64,000 nucleotides of DNA from assembly GCA_026415615.1 (NCBI GenBank), contig JAOAGT010000001.1, positions 120,562-184,561 on the forward strand. The letters are read 5' to 3'. Numbering within the stretch: the stretch's first letter is position 1; every line of letters begins with the position of its first letter. The notes beneath the pieces were generated by a model. It worked only from the letters and a program-made list of their open reading frames with translations. It made no database searches and was not told where the DNA came from. The DNA is from Thermoleophilia bacterium (GTDB lineage: Bacteria; Actinomycetota; Thermoleophilia; RBG-16-64-13). Of the stretch, positions 1-9,180 are shown one piece after another. A program made the position numbers and the translations under genes.

Positions 1-1010
1 GCGGGAGTCTTGGGAACTCCATCCTCTTCGCCCATTACGTATGCGCGGAACTTGTCGAAGCCCACAACGTGAGTGTCGACGTATTCCTTGTCGTAAGTGC
101 CCTCGGTGATCCACGTGTAAGCGATGGCTAGGTACAGAGCGGCGTCGGTGTTGGGAAGAATTGGGATCCACTTGTCGGCATGAACCCCAGCGTAGTAATT
201 GAGATCAGGAGCAATAGAGATCTGCTTGATCCCGATGTCGTTCCAGAAATAGCACACAGTGCTCGGGAATTGCCCACCAAAGCCCCAGGGGGTAGTCTCC
301 AAGTCACACCCGATAGCTATCAGCATCTGGGTGTGCTGCGTTATGTCGTAAAGGACGTTGTCCATGTCGGTGCTGTGACCTTGGGCGCCTTCGCCCCACA
401 CATGCTCCGCCCCCCAATACCAGCCTTCCCAGCTGTCAGCATTACGCACTGCCTGGGTGTAGCCGCCCATCTTCTCCATAAGTAGCATGTGGCAGGAATG
501 CGGCCCGTGGACAAGCTTGGTCTCGCCGTGTCCGTCGCCGTGGCAGCAGACGGCAAGGGGACCGTAGGTGTCGCAGATGCGCTTAATCTCGTTGGCAATA
601 ATCGTGGTGGCTTCGTCCCAGGAAATGCGCTTGTACTTGCTCTTTCCGCGGTTCTGGGTATTGCGGCCGCCCGGACCTACAGATCCAGGCGCGCCATTCG
701 GATCCCAGTCTTCGCGGATGAGCGGATAGAGGATACGGTTGGGAGAGTAAACCCGCTTCTTGTAGGCGATCATGTACGGAGCAAGGTAGCTCTTGAGCTT
801 GGGCTCCAGAACCTTGCCGTCCTTCTCGATTCGCCAAGGCTTGATTTCTTCGCGGGTGTACTTCTCCTCGAGATGTAGCGGCCTTATGCGCAGGATCTTG
901 CCGTTCTTAACGTCGACTACAGCTGGATCGCCGTTTCGCGTAAAAGAACATTGGCCCAGACCCTTTATGACCGCCTTTTCCCCGACTGTTCTTTTCTTTG
1001 TACTTGACAA
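1..1010 (-). CDS. Transhydroxylase-like molybdopterin oxidoreductase, large subunit (5' part)
   Basis: The first ~336 residues of a DMSO-reductase-family molybdoenzyme; the rest lies beyond the left edge. As I recall the Pelobacter acidigallici pyrogallol:phloroglucinol transhydroxylase large subunit, the match is close: YLAPYMIAYKKRVYSPNRI around residue 75, SWDEAT near 130, NADSWEGWYWG near 190 and IAYTWITEGTYDKEYV near 300. Its Asp-Ser pair (Asp174/Ser175, Ser binding Mo) corresponds to D192-S193 here, and a His-rich stretch at 157-171 could supply the active-site His. The N-terminus has a single Cys and no CxxC set, so this subunit lacks the usual 4Fe-4S cluster, as in the transhydroxylase. 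No Tat signal is visible, suggesting a cytoplasmic enzyme. The start is TTG, 10 nt after AAGGAGG; the ATG at 1020-1018 runs into TGA after two codons. Related catechol dehydroxylases are an alternative. Confidence 0.75.
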   Translation of the reverse strand, partial: MSSTKKRTVGEKAVIKGLGQCSFTRNGDPAVVDVKNGKILRIRPLHLEEKYTREEIKPWRIEKDGKVLEPKLKSYLAPYMIAYKKRVYSPNRILYPLIREDWDPNGAPGSVGPGGRNTQNRGKSKYKRISWDEATTIIANEIKRICDTYGPLAVCCHGDGHGETKLVHGPHSCHMLLMEKMGGYTQAVRNADSWEGWYWGAEHVWGEGAQGHSTDMDNVLYDITQHTQMLIAIGCDLETTPWGFGGQFPSTVCYFWNDIGIKQISIAPDLNYYAGVHADKWIPILPNTDAALYLAIAYTWITEGTYDKEYVDTHVVGFDKFRAYVMGEEDGVPKTP

Positions 1011-1152
1011 TTCAGCCCATCCTCCTTGATGACGTCAGGTTGGTCCGGGTCGTTGGTTGGTCGTGGATCACCAGACGCGGAAGAGTAACACCGGTCCGAG
1101 AGGCTACACCGGCGCGGGGCGACCGGCCCAACGCCAGCGGCCAGCGTAACAT

Positions 1153-1200
1153 GTAAGCCGGTTGGCGGTCAATCGCACGTAAGCCGGTTGGCGGTCAATC
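1153..1200. repeat. Two-copy 22-bp direct repeat
   Basis: The 22-bp unit starting GTAAGCCGGTTGGCGG occurs identically at 1153-1174 and 1179-1200 (period 26), in the gap between the MFS gene and the molybdoenzyme gene. Two copies only, too few for CRISPR. It could be a regulator site upstream of the molybdoenzyme or one more of the short tandem repeats that recur in this window. Confidence 0.85.
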
Positions 1201-1238
1201 AGCTGACGGATCAAACAGGTGTAGGTGTCCTTCTGCGC

Positions 1239-1284
1239 GGCCGAGACTAGCCGGGTATCCTGCCGAGGCCGAGACTAACCGGGT
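1239..1284. repeat. Two-copy 18-bp direct repeat over the MFS stop codon
   Basis: GGCCGAGACTAGCCGGGT (1239-1256) and GGCCGAGACTAACCGGGT (1267-1284) differ by one transition, with period 28. The second copy contains the TAG stop of the MFS gene (minus strand, 1277-1275), so the gene's 3' end appears to have been duplicated downstream. Confidence 0.8.
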
Positions 1285-2642
1285 GCTGGCTGTCTCTGCC
1301 CGGGTGTTCTCTGCCGGGCATCAGGCAGCAGGATGGCGGCAACAGACCCCACAGCGGCGACCCCGGCAGCAAGAAGGTAGGACGCACCTAGAGAACCGAA
1401 GATGTCTTCAAGTACTCCTCCCACGTACGGTCCGGTGGCTTGCCCTGCTCCGATGAAGACACTGACAAAGCCGAGCGAGGCGAAGGCAAGTCGGCTGCCA
1501 AAACGGTCACCACAGGCCGCACCGATAAGTCCAGGCACACTGAATACAGCAGAACCGAAGATTAGGGCGGAAATCACCAGCGTAGCCATGGTGGGACGGA
1601 TGGCAAAAAGCAGCGAAGCAGTCGCCTGTACGCCTAACACAAGGGCCAGTGCAGCTCCGCGGCCCAAACGATCTGAGACTACGCCCCACAACACTCCGCA
1701 CACGATGCTGGCCAGCCCGGCAAGCAAGAATAGACTACCCGCTGTTGTCGGCTGTACCCCCAGGTCCACTGTCAACCGTTTCTGGAAAAAGGTGTAGTAG
1801 ATGAGGTACGAGAAACCATACATGAAGTAGATCAGGCCTAGATGCCAGGAATAAGAAGAGCCCAAGACCGCACGAAGATCAGATCTAAGACTCGACCCCA
1901 CAACCTCTGTCTGTCTATCGCGAGATTTTGAGCTGCTAGTTGTGCTGGCGGTGCCAGCCAACTGGTTTTGGGGCCGATCGCGCCCAAAGATCAGTGTGAG
2001 CACTCCCATGAACGTAGCAACCGCGGCAAACAGATACCAGGCCACGCGCCAGCCATTTTGAGAGTAAGCCTGGACCAGGGCAGGGACTGTGGGCCCCGCA
2101 ACTACAAGACCCAGCCCAGTGCCTGAGGAGGCAAACGCCGAAGCTAATCCACGCTGCTGGGTGGGAAACCAGCTGGAAAGTAGCGCAACCGACGGTGCCA
2201 TGACCATGCCGTTTCCCAGCCCAGTAACAAACCGGTAAGCGGAAGCTTCGACGAGGCCGTCCACCCATGCAGTGGCGAACAGTCCAACGCCGGTAATAAA
2301 CATGCCTGCGGTTACAACCTTGCGAGCGCCCAGACGGGCGGCGAGAAACCCTCCGGCCAAGGCCATGATGGCGTAGCCAGCCAGATTCCAAGAAGCCAGA
2401 GATCCAGCTTGAGCGCCGCTGAGGTTAAGGGCTCTTTGCATGTCGGGTAGAACAGCACTATAGCCAAAGCGACTAAGCCCAGCAGCTCCAAAGATTCCTA
2501 AAAAACCCAAGACCAGAATGACCCAGCGGTAGCCGGGACGACTTGCTAGCTGCAAATACCCTCCCAAAGTAGCGAGTTTTGATTTTTCCGGTAAGCCTAG
2601 AAGGCCCACCGCGTGTGCTAAAGTCACCATTCTAACTAACAA
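1275..2642 (-). CDS. Major facilitator superfamily transporter
   Basis: A 455-residue polytopic protein with the hydrophobic periodicity of a 12-helix MFS permease. After a hydrophilic N-terminus of about 38 residues comes the first helix, then FLAARLGARKV in the loop between helices 2 and 3 (MFS motif A position) and DRLGRG in the second half (DR of its repeat). A polar loop of about 35 residues separates the halves, as usual. The substrate is unknown; the general look is of the OFA/monocarboxylate-type MFS proteins. It points toward the molybdoenzyme, 264 bp upstream of it, so it may import that enzyme's substrate. The longest frame starts at TTG with only a weak GAGAAG upstream; ATG at 2630 is a good alternative. 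The promoter region is shared with the divergent ackA. Confidence 0.85.
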   Translation of the reverse strand: MLVRMVTLAHAVGLLGLPEKSKLATLGGYLQLASRPGYRWVILVLGFLGIFGAAGLSRFGYSAVLPDMQRALNLSGAQAGSLASWNLAGYAIMALAGGFLAARLGARKVVTAGMFITGVGLFATAWVDGLVEASAYRFVTGLGNGMVMAPSVALLSSWFPTQQRGLASAFASSGTGLGLVVAGPTVPALVQAYSQNGWRVAWYLFAAVATFMGVLTLIFGRDRPQNQLAGTASTTSSSKSRDRQTEVVGSSLRSDLRAVLGSSYSWHLGLIYFMYGFSYLIYYTFFQKRLTVDLGVQPTTAGSLFLLAGLASIVCGVLWGVVSDRLGRGAALALVLGVQATASLLFAIRPTMATLVISALIFGSAVFSVPGLIGAACGDRFGSRLAFASLGFVSVFIGAGQATGPYVGGVLEDIFGSLGASYLLAAGVAAVGSVAAILLPDARQRTPGQRQPAPG

Positions 2643-2705
2643 CGGGTCTTCTCGGCGGAGAAATTAGGCCATATTGTTGCCAGCCAAACGGCGCAGGGGG
2701 GAGAA

Positions 2706-4061
2706 ATGGCCCACAGCGGTACGAACAAGGCTCGGGCCGATTCACAGGGCACCCAGACGATTCTTTGCATAAACACTGGGTCCTCTTCCATTAAGTTTCA
2801 TCTCTACGAAATGGGTTCCCCTGCTTGTGGACCTGGCAAATGTGAACCTGGCGGATGCAAGCCTGGCAAACGTGAACCTGGCGAAGGTAGTCTCTCTTCT
2901 AGTGCACTTCGTGCCATCCGTGCGTCAGCTCTTGGCTGCGAAGAACTTCTTGCCAAGGGAGCGGTCGAGGGGGTCGGGCAGGAACACGGCCGCCTGTGGT
3001 TTGTTGATGCCCAAGGTCAACCTCTGGCGGACAAGTCGCTCTTTCGGGTGGACCAAGACCAGGCGGTGTGCGAGGCTCTCAGAGTTCTCTCGGCCGGTGG
3101 ATTGCCTTCCATCGAGGCAGTCGGCCATCGGATAGTTCACGGCGGCCCGAAACGGTTTGCCCCGGAGATAGTGACTGAGGAACTTCTTGCATACCTGCGA
3201 GCTCACTCTGCTTGGGCCCCGCTACACATCCCGGCGAGCATCCGGGTAATGGAGACCTTGCGACGTGAGCAACCGGACCTTCCCCAGGTGGCATGCTTCG
3301 ATACTGCCTTTCACGCTCGCATGCCTGAGGTTGCGCGCCGTCTTCCCTTGCCACGGGAGTTGTACGAACGCGGAGTTTACAAGTACGGATTTCACGGTCT
3401 CTCCTACGAATATCTGCTCGGGGCTCTTGGAGAACAGGCGCAGGGAAAGCTGATCATGGCGCATCTGGGTAACGGTGCCAGCATGGTGGCCTGCCGAGAT
3501 GGGGTGCCGCTTGACACTACCATGGGAATGACACCTCTAGGGGGCATCATGATGGGAACCCGCGCCGGCGATCTTGACCCAGGAGTGCTGATCTACCTGC
3601 TGCGCGAGGCTAACCTGAACGCAGAGTCTCTTGAGAAGCTTCTTGCTAAGGACAGTGGCCTTAAAGGGGTGTCTGGCGAGACTTCGGACATGAAGACTCT
3701 TCTTGAATTAAGGGCCCAGGGAAATGCCGAAGCCAGCTTGGCAGTGGAGATGTTCGCTTATATTGCTCGCAAGGCGGTGGGTGCTCTGGCGGCTGTGCTT
3801 GGTGGACTTGACTGCCTGGTCTTTACGGGAGGAATTGGTGAAAATGCGGCTGCTGTACGAGCATTGTTGTGCGAGGGTTTGGACTATCTAGGAGTCAGAC
3901 TCGACCCGCGCAAGAATGCTCATGGGGAAACTGTCATAAGCAGTGATGATTCTTCCTGTCTGGTCATGGTCATTCCCACAAACGAGGAAATAGTGATTGC
4001 GCGTCACACTTTCGCTCTACTCTTCGGTTCCCGGTCTTCCCTAAAGGAGGGGACGCTATGA
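2706..4061 (+). CDS. ackA: Acetate kinase
   Basis: Makes acetate and ATP from acetyl phosphate and ADP in the cytoplasm. Family motifs are present in order: INTGSSSIK (22-30), [50 protein letters not shown] and FTGGIGENA. At 451 residues it is about 50 longer than typical AckA. The excess is a 19-residue N-terminal lead and a Cys/Pro/Gly/Lys insertion at residues 39-62, encoded by a 15-bp tandem repeat, just after the first beta strands. The start ATG follows a GGGGGGAGA ribosome site. Its stop overlaps the phosphoketolase start (ATGA), and an AAAGGAGGGG ribosome site lies in its last codons, so the two are translated as a pair. Acetyl phosphate from the next gene is the obvious substrate. 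Confidence 0.97.
   Translation: MAHSGTNKARADSQGTQTILCINTGSSSIKFHLYEMGSPACGPGKCEPGGCKPGKREPGEGSLSSSALRAIRASALGCEELLAKGAVEGVGQEHGRLWFVDAQGQPLADKSLFRVDQDQAVCEALRVLSAGGLPSIEAVGHRIVHGGPKRFAPEIVTEELLAYLRAHSAWAPLHIPASIRVMETLRREQPDLPQVACFDTAFHARMPEVARRLPLPRELYERGVYKYGFHGLSYEYLLGALGEQAQGKLIMAHLGNGASMVACRDGVPLDTTMGMTPLGGIMMGTRAGDLDPGVLIYLLREANLNAESLEKLLAKDSGLKGVSGETSDMKTLLELRAQGNAEASLAVEMFAYIARKAVGALAAVLGGLDCLVFTGGIGENAAAVRALLCEGLDYLGVRLDPRKNAHGETVISSDDSSCLVMVIPTNEEIVIARHTFALLFGSRSSLKEGTL
2831..2886 (+). repeat. 15-bp in-frame tandem repeat inside ackA
   Basis: Units of the form (A/G)CCTGGCRRAYGYRA begin at 2831, 2846, 2861 and 2876 (last one partial). They encode [18 protein letters not shown], a Cys- and charge-rich loop not found in ordinary acetate kinases. 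Being a multiple of three it keeps the frame, and unit divergence shows it is not a recent assembly error. Confidence 0.9.
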
Positions 4062-6478
4062 ACTACAACGCACCCTCAAGGTCTAGCGATACCGAAAAAT
4101 GTGCTGTCTGTGCGGATCGCCGTCCCCTAAGCGAGGAGCTGCTTGAACGAATGGATCGCTATTGGCGGGCGGCCAACTACTTGTCCGTTGGTCAAATATA
4201 TCTCAAGGACAACCCTCTTTTGCGTCGTCCCCTGCGCCGTGAAGATGTAAAAACCAGGCTTCTTGGGCACTGGGGCACCTGTCCCGGTCTTAATCTCATC
4301 TATGTGCACCTGAATCGCATTATCAAAGAACGCGATCTCAACATCATCTACATTTGTGGCCCTGGGCACGGCGGCCCGGCTATGCTCGCCAATGTTTATC
4401 TCGAGGGTACCTACAGCGAGTACTACTCCCATGTTTCTCAAGACGAGAAGGGCATGCAGCGGCTCTTTAAGCAGTTCTCCTTTCCTGGCGGTGTGCCGAG
4501 CCACGTGGCGGCAGAAGTGCCCGGCTCAATAAACGAGGGTGGCGAGCTTGGTTACAGCCTTTCCCACGCATATGGCGCGGTCTTTGATAACCCGGACCTC
4601 ATTGCTGTTTGCGTGATCGGTGACGGCGAGGCCGAGACTGGACCACTGGCCGCCGCGTGGCAGTCAAACAAGTTCTTAAATCCAGCTACGGATGGCGCGG
4701 TTCTTCCCATTCTTCACCTAAACGGATACAAGATTGCAAACCCCACCATCTTTGCCCGGATAGATAAGGAGGAGCTTGAAGCTTATCTGTGGGGTTGCGG
4801 ACACAAGCCTTACTTTGTCGAAGGGGATGAACCCGCCAAAGTGCATCAGCTGCTGGCAGCCACGTTGGATGACGTCTTTGACGAAATTGCCTGCATACAG
4901 CGTAGGGCCCGCGAGCAAGGAGATTTGAGACGTCCTCGATGGCCGGCGATTGTCTTGGTTACTCCCAAAGGGTGGACTGGGCCCAAGACGGTCGACGGCG
5001 TTCCGGTCGAAGGCACTTTTCGCTCACACCAGGTTCCATTTGCTGACATGACCGACGAGCACCTGGCATTGCTTGAGGGGTGGCTGCGCAGCTACAAGCC
5101 TGAGGAGCTTTTCGATGAGAAAGGCGCCCTTCGTCCCGAGCTTGCTTCTCTGGCTCCTGCGGGAAAGCGTCGTATGGGCGACAATCCTCACGCCAATGGC
5201 GGGCTGCTACTGCGCGATCTTGAGCTTCCTGATTTTCGCGATTTTGCCGTAGAGGTTCCAAGCCCCGGTGTGGTCGCCGCCGAGGCAACAAGGGTAATGG
5301 GAGCTTTTATCGCCGAGGTGATGCGACTAAACGAGCCTATGAGGAATTTCCGTGTATTTAGCCCCGACGAGGCTGAATCAAATCGACTTGGGGCGGTACT
5401 GGATGTCACGCCTCGGCGCTGGAACGCGCACATCCTTCCTGGTGATGATCGCCTAGACCCCGACGGCCGAGTTATGGAGATCCTTAGCGAGCACACCATT
5501 CAGGGGTGGGTGGAAGGATATCTCCTAACCGGTCGCCATGCGTTGTTTGCTTCTTATGAGGCTTTCATCCACATCGTGGACTCCATGTTTAACCAGTACG
5601 CCAAGTGGCTGGACGTTTGTGAGGAAATCCCATGGCGGCGGCCGGTAGCCTCGCTCAACTACCTCCTCACCTCGCATGTATGGCGGCAGGATCATAATGG
5701 CTTTTCCCACCAGGACCCGGGCTTTATCGACCACGTGCTTACAAAGAAGGCAAGCGTAACCCGTGTGTACTTGCCACCTGATGCCAACTGTCTGCTTTTT
5801 GTTACAGACAAGTGTCTGCGGAGCCGCGGCCTGATAAACGTGATTGTGGCGGGAAAACAACCGCAGCTGCAGTGGCTCAACATGGAGGAGGCCATCAGGC
5901 ATTGCAGCGCAGGCATCGGCATTTGGGGGTGGGCTAGCAACGATGACGGGGATCCGGATGTGGTCATGGCCTGCGCGGGTGACGTTCCTACCTTGGAGAC
6001 GCTGGCGGCGGTTGACTTCTTGCGCAAACACCTGCCGGACCTTAAGGTGCGCGTGATCAACGTGGTTGATTTGATGACTCTGCAGCCGCAGAGTGAGCAT
6101 CCCAACGGACTTACCGACAGGGAGTTCGACAATCTTTTCACGGTGGATAAGCCCATTATCTTTGCGTATCACGGCTATCCGTGGCTCATCCACCGTCTGA
6201 CCTACCGGCGGACAAACCACGCGAACCTACACGTGCGCGGATATAAAGAGGAGGGTACTACGACCACGCCCTTCGACATGACAGTGAGAAATGAACTTGA
6301 CCGGTTTAGCTTGGTGCGCGACGTAATAGATCGCGTTCCCGGCTTGGGACAGAAAGCAGCGCACGTGAGGCAGCTGGTACGCGATATTCACGTGGACCAC
6401 GCCTACTACATCAGAGAGCACGGAGACGACCTGCCCCTCGTCAAAGAATGGACCTGGGGCGCTTACAGCGGCGCGTAG
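4058..6478 (+). CDS. xfp: Phosphoketolase (D-xylulose-5-P/D-fructose-6-P type)
   Basis: A thiamine-diphosphate enzyme that cleaves xylulose-5-P (and perhaps fructose-6-P) with phosphate to acetyl phosphate plus glyceraldehyde-3-P or erythrose-4-P. Its 806 residues match the family's usual length of roughly 790-825. Visible motifs are GPGHGGP at residue 101, the ThDP/Mg2+ motif GDGEAETGP from 188, and family stretches such as [41 protein letters not shown] and VNVVDLM. It overlaps ackA by four bases, giving a two-gene operon that turns sugar phosphates into acetate with one ATP from the acetyl phosphate. Specificity for X5P versus F6P cannot be told from sequence alone. A long perfect hairpin follows the stop. 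Confidence 0.97.
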   Translation: MNYNAPSRSSDTEKCAVCADRRPLSEELLERMDRYWRAANYLSVGQIYLKDNPLLRRPLRREDVKTRLLGHWGTCPGLNLIYVHLNRIIKERDLNIIYICGPGHGGPAMLANVYLEGTYSEYYSHVSQDEKGMQRLFKQFSFPGGVPSHVAAEVPGSINEGGELGYSLSHAYGAVFDNPDLIAVCVIGDGEAETGPLAAAWQSNKFLNPATDGAVLPILHLNGYKIANPTIFARIDKEELEAYLWGCGHKPYFVEGDEPAKVHQLLAATLDDVFDEIACIQRRAREQGDLRRPRWPAIVLVTPKGWTGPKTVDGVPVEGTFRSHQVPFADMTDEHLALLEGWLRSYKPEELFDEKGALRPELASLAPAGKRRMGDNPHANGGLLLRDLELPDFRDFAVEVPSPGVVAAEATRVMGAFIAEVMRLNEPMRNFRVFSPDEAESNRLGAVLDVTPRRWNAHILPGDDRLDPDGRVMEILSEHTIQGWVEGYLLTGRHALFASYEAFIHIVDSMFNQYAKWLDVCEEIPWRRPVASLNYLLTSHVWRQDHNGFSHQDPGFIDHVLTKKASVTRVYLPPDANCLLFVTDKCLRSRGLINVIVAGKQPQLQWLNMEEAIRHCSAGIGIWGWASNDDGDPDVVMACAGDVPTLETLAAVDFLRKHLPDLKVRVINVVDLMTLQPQSEHPNGLTDREFDNLFTVDKPIIFAYHGYPWLIHRLTYRRTNHANLHVRGYKEEGTTTTPFDMTVRNELDRFSLVRDVIDRVPGLGQKAAHVRQLVRDIHVDHAYYIREHGDDLPLVKEWTWGAYSGA

Positions 6479-6483
6479 AGTGG

Positions 6484-6522
6484 GCGCGGAGCCTGGTGGC
6501 TTTGAGCCACCAGGCTCCGCGC
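6484..6522. terminator. Perfect 18-bp hairpin between convergent genes
   Basis: Arms 6484-6501 and 6505-6522 are perfect reverse complements around a 3-nt TTG loop, 5 nt past the xfp stop. No T-run follows on either strand, so it is not a textbook intrinsic terminator, but its place between convergent genes suggests bidirectional termination or 3'-end protection. Confidence 0.75.
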
Positions 6523-6558
6523 AGCCAGTTTCCTTCCCACAGACCAGCTCAGCAAGCA

Positions 6559-8025
6559 CTACTTGGCGCCTTCGGGCTGCCAGCGGAACAGACGTAATCC
6601 CTCGTCAAGGGCTACTGCCAAGTAGCTTCCAGCGGCGGCTATGGGAGCCGAGAAGTGAGGCGCTACGCTAGTCGTTGCAAGCACCTGTTCGTGAGCTCCG
6701 CTGTATCCCCTGGCCACCACTTCGTACTGGCCACCAGGAGAATCAGGCGGGTATCGGTAATAAGCGGCGTAGGTTGGGGCGGCCGTGGGAAAGTCGCCGT
6801 TGGGGTCTAGCAGGGTGGGCTGCAACCGCTGTGGATCAGCCCAATGAAGACCGTCTTCCCAGTAAACCAGCACGCCTTCTGCTAGCGAAGGTCTCCACGC
6901 GTTTTGGCCAATCTTGCGAGGAGTGAAAGTGGCCAAGTCCATGATGTAGGTGCCAGCCAGACCTTCCTGAGGAGTGGCATTCTCCCAGGCCAGATGAGTG
7001 CTTGAAACACTGTAAATCCAGACTGCATCCCCCATGGCAAAGGCTAACGCTGAGCCCACTAACTCCGCCGGGTTACCGGTTGGGTTGCCTTGCTGGTCCA
7101 CCTGTACGCCGTAGATGGTTTCTTCGAAATACTCCTCCGGGTTTTCGGGCCAACTTTGCTCTTCGGCCCAGGTAACCCACGGCCAGGCCACCTGGGGATA
7201 GTAGGCGGCGCCACGGACACCGGTTGCTACTTCCACCTTAGGCCCACTTGGCAAAGAGAAAGCGTATACGTGAGCTTCTTTCCTTTGATAAGTATTTGGG
7301 TCGAACTCACCCTCCCACCAAACAACCAGTGAGCCACTCACAGAAACCGACCATACCTCCGTGTAGTCTATTGGCAGCCTCACAATGTCGCCGGATTGCA
7401 ACAGGTAGGCGTACAGCTCCGGTTTGTCCCCAGACTGTGTACGAACTACAAGGACCTCGTCCGAAATCGCCGCGCTCCACATCTCGCCAGGAAAGTCAGG
7501 AATCTCCTGCTCTACCCACTGTCCTGGAGAATCCCCCGGCGGCCCGGCGAATACGGTGGTGGAAGAGGAAGTCGTGCTCGGCGCCTCGGTGGTTGTGACG
7601 CGCTCCGTGGTAGAGGTCAAGGGTCGGGTGGTCGCTGTGGAGCTGACAATCACTGTTGTGTCGCTGGCTTGCTCGGTGTCTCTGTCTCTAAGGAGCATCA
7701 CTACAAGCACGGCCACGCCTGCAAGCACAATCACAACAGCAGCGACGATACTAGCCCACAAGGCGTTACGGTTTGGCCTGCCGCCGCCTGGGTATGGGGA
7801 GGGTTGCATCGCAGGCGGGAATTGGGCTGGACCTGGGGGCCCGGGCGGCGTAGGTGACGGCGTAGGCGCGAAGGTAGGCGTGGGCGCAGGTTCAGGCGCC
7901 TCGGGCGGCACTGGCGGCTGCGAGGTGCTATCGCGCCACGCGGCGTCTGCGGCCACTGGGGCTCCGCAAACGCTACAGAACCTTGCCTCTTCGGGCAACC
8001 GGTTGCCACAGTTGGTGCAGTACAT
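6559..8025 (-). CDS. Zinc-ribbon, single-pass membrane protein with beta-rich extracellular domain
   Basis: 488 residues. The N-terminus is a small zinc ribbon (C3xxC6 and C17xxC20). A Pro-rich linker (about 35-85) follows, then one membrane helix (about 90-112), a Thr/Ser-rich linker (about 122-158) and an outer domain of about 320 residues. The outer domain has recurring patterns such as VVWWEGEF, VTWAEEQ, LAWENATP and VYWEDG, like blades of a beta-propeller of the TolB/periplasmic sensor kind. The ribbon should be cytoplasmic and the propeller outside. Ribbon-plus-helix proteins of this build are common in Actinobacteria and clostridia, but I know no function for this one. It faces xfp tail to tail and is divergent from the exchanger gene. 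The start ATG is preceded by AAAGGAGGGGG. Confidence 0.8.
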   Translation of the reverse strand: MYCTNCGNRLPEEARFCSVCGAPVAADAAWRDSTSQPPVPPEAPEPAPTPTFAPTPSPTPPGPPGPAQFPPAMQPSPYPGGGRPNRNALWASIVAAVVIVLAGVAVLVVMLLRDRDTEQASDTTVIVSSTATTRPLTSTTERVTTTEAPSTTSSSTTVFAGPPGDSPGQWVEQEIPDFPGEMWSAAISDEVLVVRTQSGDKPELYAYLLQSGDIVRLPIDYTEVWSVSVSGSLVVWWEGEFDPNTYQRKEAHVYAFSLPSGPKVEVATGVRGAAYYPQVAWPWVTWAEEQSWPENPEEYFEETIYGVQVDQQGNPTGNPAELVGSALAFAMGDAVWIYSVSSTHLAWENATPQEGLAGTYIMDLATFTPRKIGQNAWRPSLAEGVLVYWEDGLHWADPQRLQPTLLDPNGDFPTAAPTYAAYYRYPPDSPGGQYEVVARGYSGAHEQVLATTSVAPHFSAPIAAAGSYLAVALDEGLRLFRWQPEGAK

Positions 8026-8079
8026 AGCGGACCCCCTCCTTTGTGGCCCCGACTTGTCTTACTAACATGATAGAATGCC

Positions 8080-9093
8080 GTGCCAGTGAATGTCTTCCTG
8101 CTCATAGTCGCTTTATTTGTCATCCTGGCTGGCTGCGAGCTCTTTGTTAACGGGATTGAATGGTTTGGCCGCAAGCTGGAGCTGGGCGAAGGTGCCGTTG
8201 GTAGCGTGCTAGCAGCGGTCGGCACGGCTCTTCCCGAGACGATAATCCCTCTCATTGCGATTCTCATATCCGGGGGAGACGCTGGCCACGAGGTGGGCAT
8301 CGGAGCCATTCTGGGCGCGCCGTTCATGCTGTCAACACTGGCCATTTTTGTGTGCGGCGTTTCGGTGGTTGTCTTCACGTTGACCAAGCGGCGCCAGCTC
8401 CAAGTTCGTTATAACCGGAAAATCATGAAGCGGGATCTCTCGTATTTCTTGGTTGCGTATGTCATTGCTGTGGCGGCTGGCATATTTGACATTGGCTTCT
8501 TCCGCTACATTCTGGCGGTGGTTCTGCTGGCCAGCTACGGAATCTACGTGTGGCGTACGATGAAATCCGAGGGCGATCTTGAGGGAGAATGCAGAAGCCT
8601 TTATTTCCACCGCACGGCGGAGTCCCCCCATCTTGGGCGAGTGATCCTACAGATAGTGGTGGCCCTTGCCGCCATAATCTTTGGCGCGGACCTGTTTGTT
8701 GACAAGCTTGCCAATGTGGCGGCTGCGTTGGGAGTTCCGCCTCTGGTAATTTCGCTTCTTATCACGCCGGTGGCTACTGAGCTTCCGGAGAAGTTCAACA
8801 GCGTGCTTTGGATGCGAGAGAAGAAAGACACCCTGGCTCTTGGCAACATCACGGGCGCCATGGTCTTTCAAAGCACTTTCCCAGTAGCCGTGGGAATGGT
8901 GTTCACTGACTGGCATCTCTGGGGCGAGGGCGACTGGCACGCTGCAGTGGCGGCCGGGGTGGCGTTGCTCTCTGGCCTCATCATGTACCTTCAGCTACGT
9001 TTTACCAAGAGAGGGTTCGGCGTGGGCTCTCTTCTTTTCGGTGGAATACTCTACGCCGCTTTCTTTGCTGTGACACTCTGGTCGATCAGCTAG
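8080..9093 (+). CDS. Sodium/calcium exchanger (CaCA family) membrane protein
   Basis: 337 residues with about ten predicted membrane helices. It carries both alpha repeats of the cation/Ca2+ antiporter superfamily: GTALPETI in the first half and PVATELPEK in the second, whose acidic residues bind cation. It resembles bacterial YrbG-type proteins, but the loop between the halves is longer (about residues 100-125) and positively charged. The likely role is Na+- or H+-driven export of Ca2+. The start is GTG at 8080 (or GTG at 8086). An ATG five bases upstream is followed by an in-frame TGA. No Shine-Dalgarno is visible, so a leaderless message is possible. It is divergent from the zinc-ribbon gene. 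Confidence 0.85.
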   Translation: MPVNVFLLIVALFVILAGCELFVNGIEWFGRKLELGEGAVGSVLAAVGTALPETIIPLIAILISGGDAGHEVGIGAILGAPFMLSTLAIFVCGVSVVVFTLTKRRQLQVRYNRKIMKRDLSYFLVAYVIAVAAGIFDIGFFRYILAVVLLASYGIYVWRTMKSEGDLEGECRSLYFHRTAESPHLGRVILQIVVALAAIIFGADLFVDKLANVAAALGVPPLVISLLITPVATELPEKFNSVLWMREKKDTLALGNITGAMVFQSTFPVAVGMVFTDWHLWGEGDWHAAVAAGVALLSGLIMYLQLRFTKRGFGVGSLLFGGILYAAFFAVTLWSIS

Positions 9094-9105
9094 CCGGCTT
9101 GGTAA

Positions 9106-9180
9106 CGCAGCGTATTGCTCGGCCCAATCGCGCAGCGCACTGCCCGACCTAATCACGCCGCGTATTCTGCGAGTTAGGCA
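9106..9180. repeat. Three 25-bp imperfect tandem repeats
   Basis: Units begin at 9106, 9131 and 9156 with exact 25-bp spacing. Units 1 and 2 agree at 19 of 25 positions and all six differences are transitions; unit 3 is more diverged. They fill the gap between two convergent genes, and the last unit runs over the stop codon of the GntR-HAD gene. Confidence 0.75.

Noticed and set aside
180..878. Plus-strand open frames of 101 and 129 codons at the left edge
   Set aside because: They are antisense to a continuous, motif-bearing molybdoenzyme frame and have no ribosome site or recognisable content.
1018..1020. ATG next to the AAGGAGG of the molybdoenzyme gene as the start codon
   Set aside because: It is followed after two codons by TGA in its own frame; the TTG at 1010 is in the protein's frame with acceptable spacing.
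1153..1284. Possible CRISPR array
   Set aside because: Only two copies per repeat with 4-10-base gaps and no cas genes; likewise for the other tandem repeats.
5525..6220. 231-codon minus-strand open frame
   Set aside because: Lies wholly inside xfp, whose motifs are unambiguous; a GC-bias shadow.
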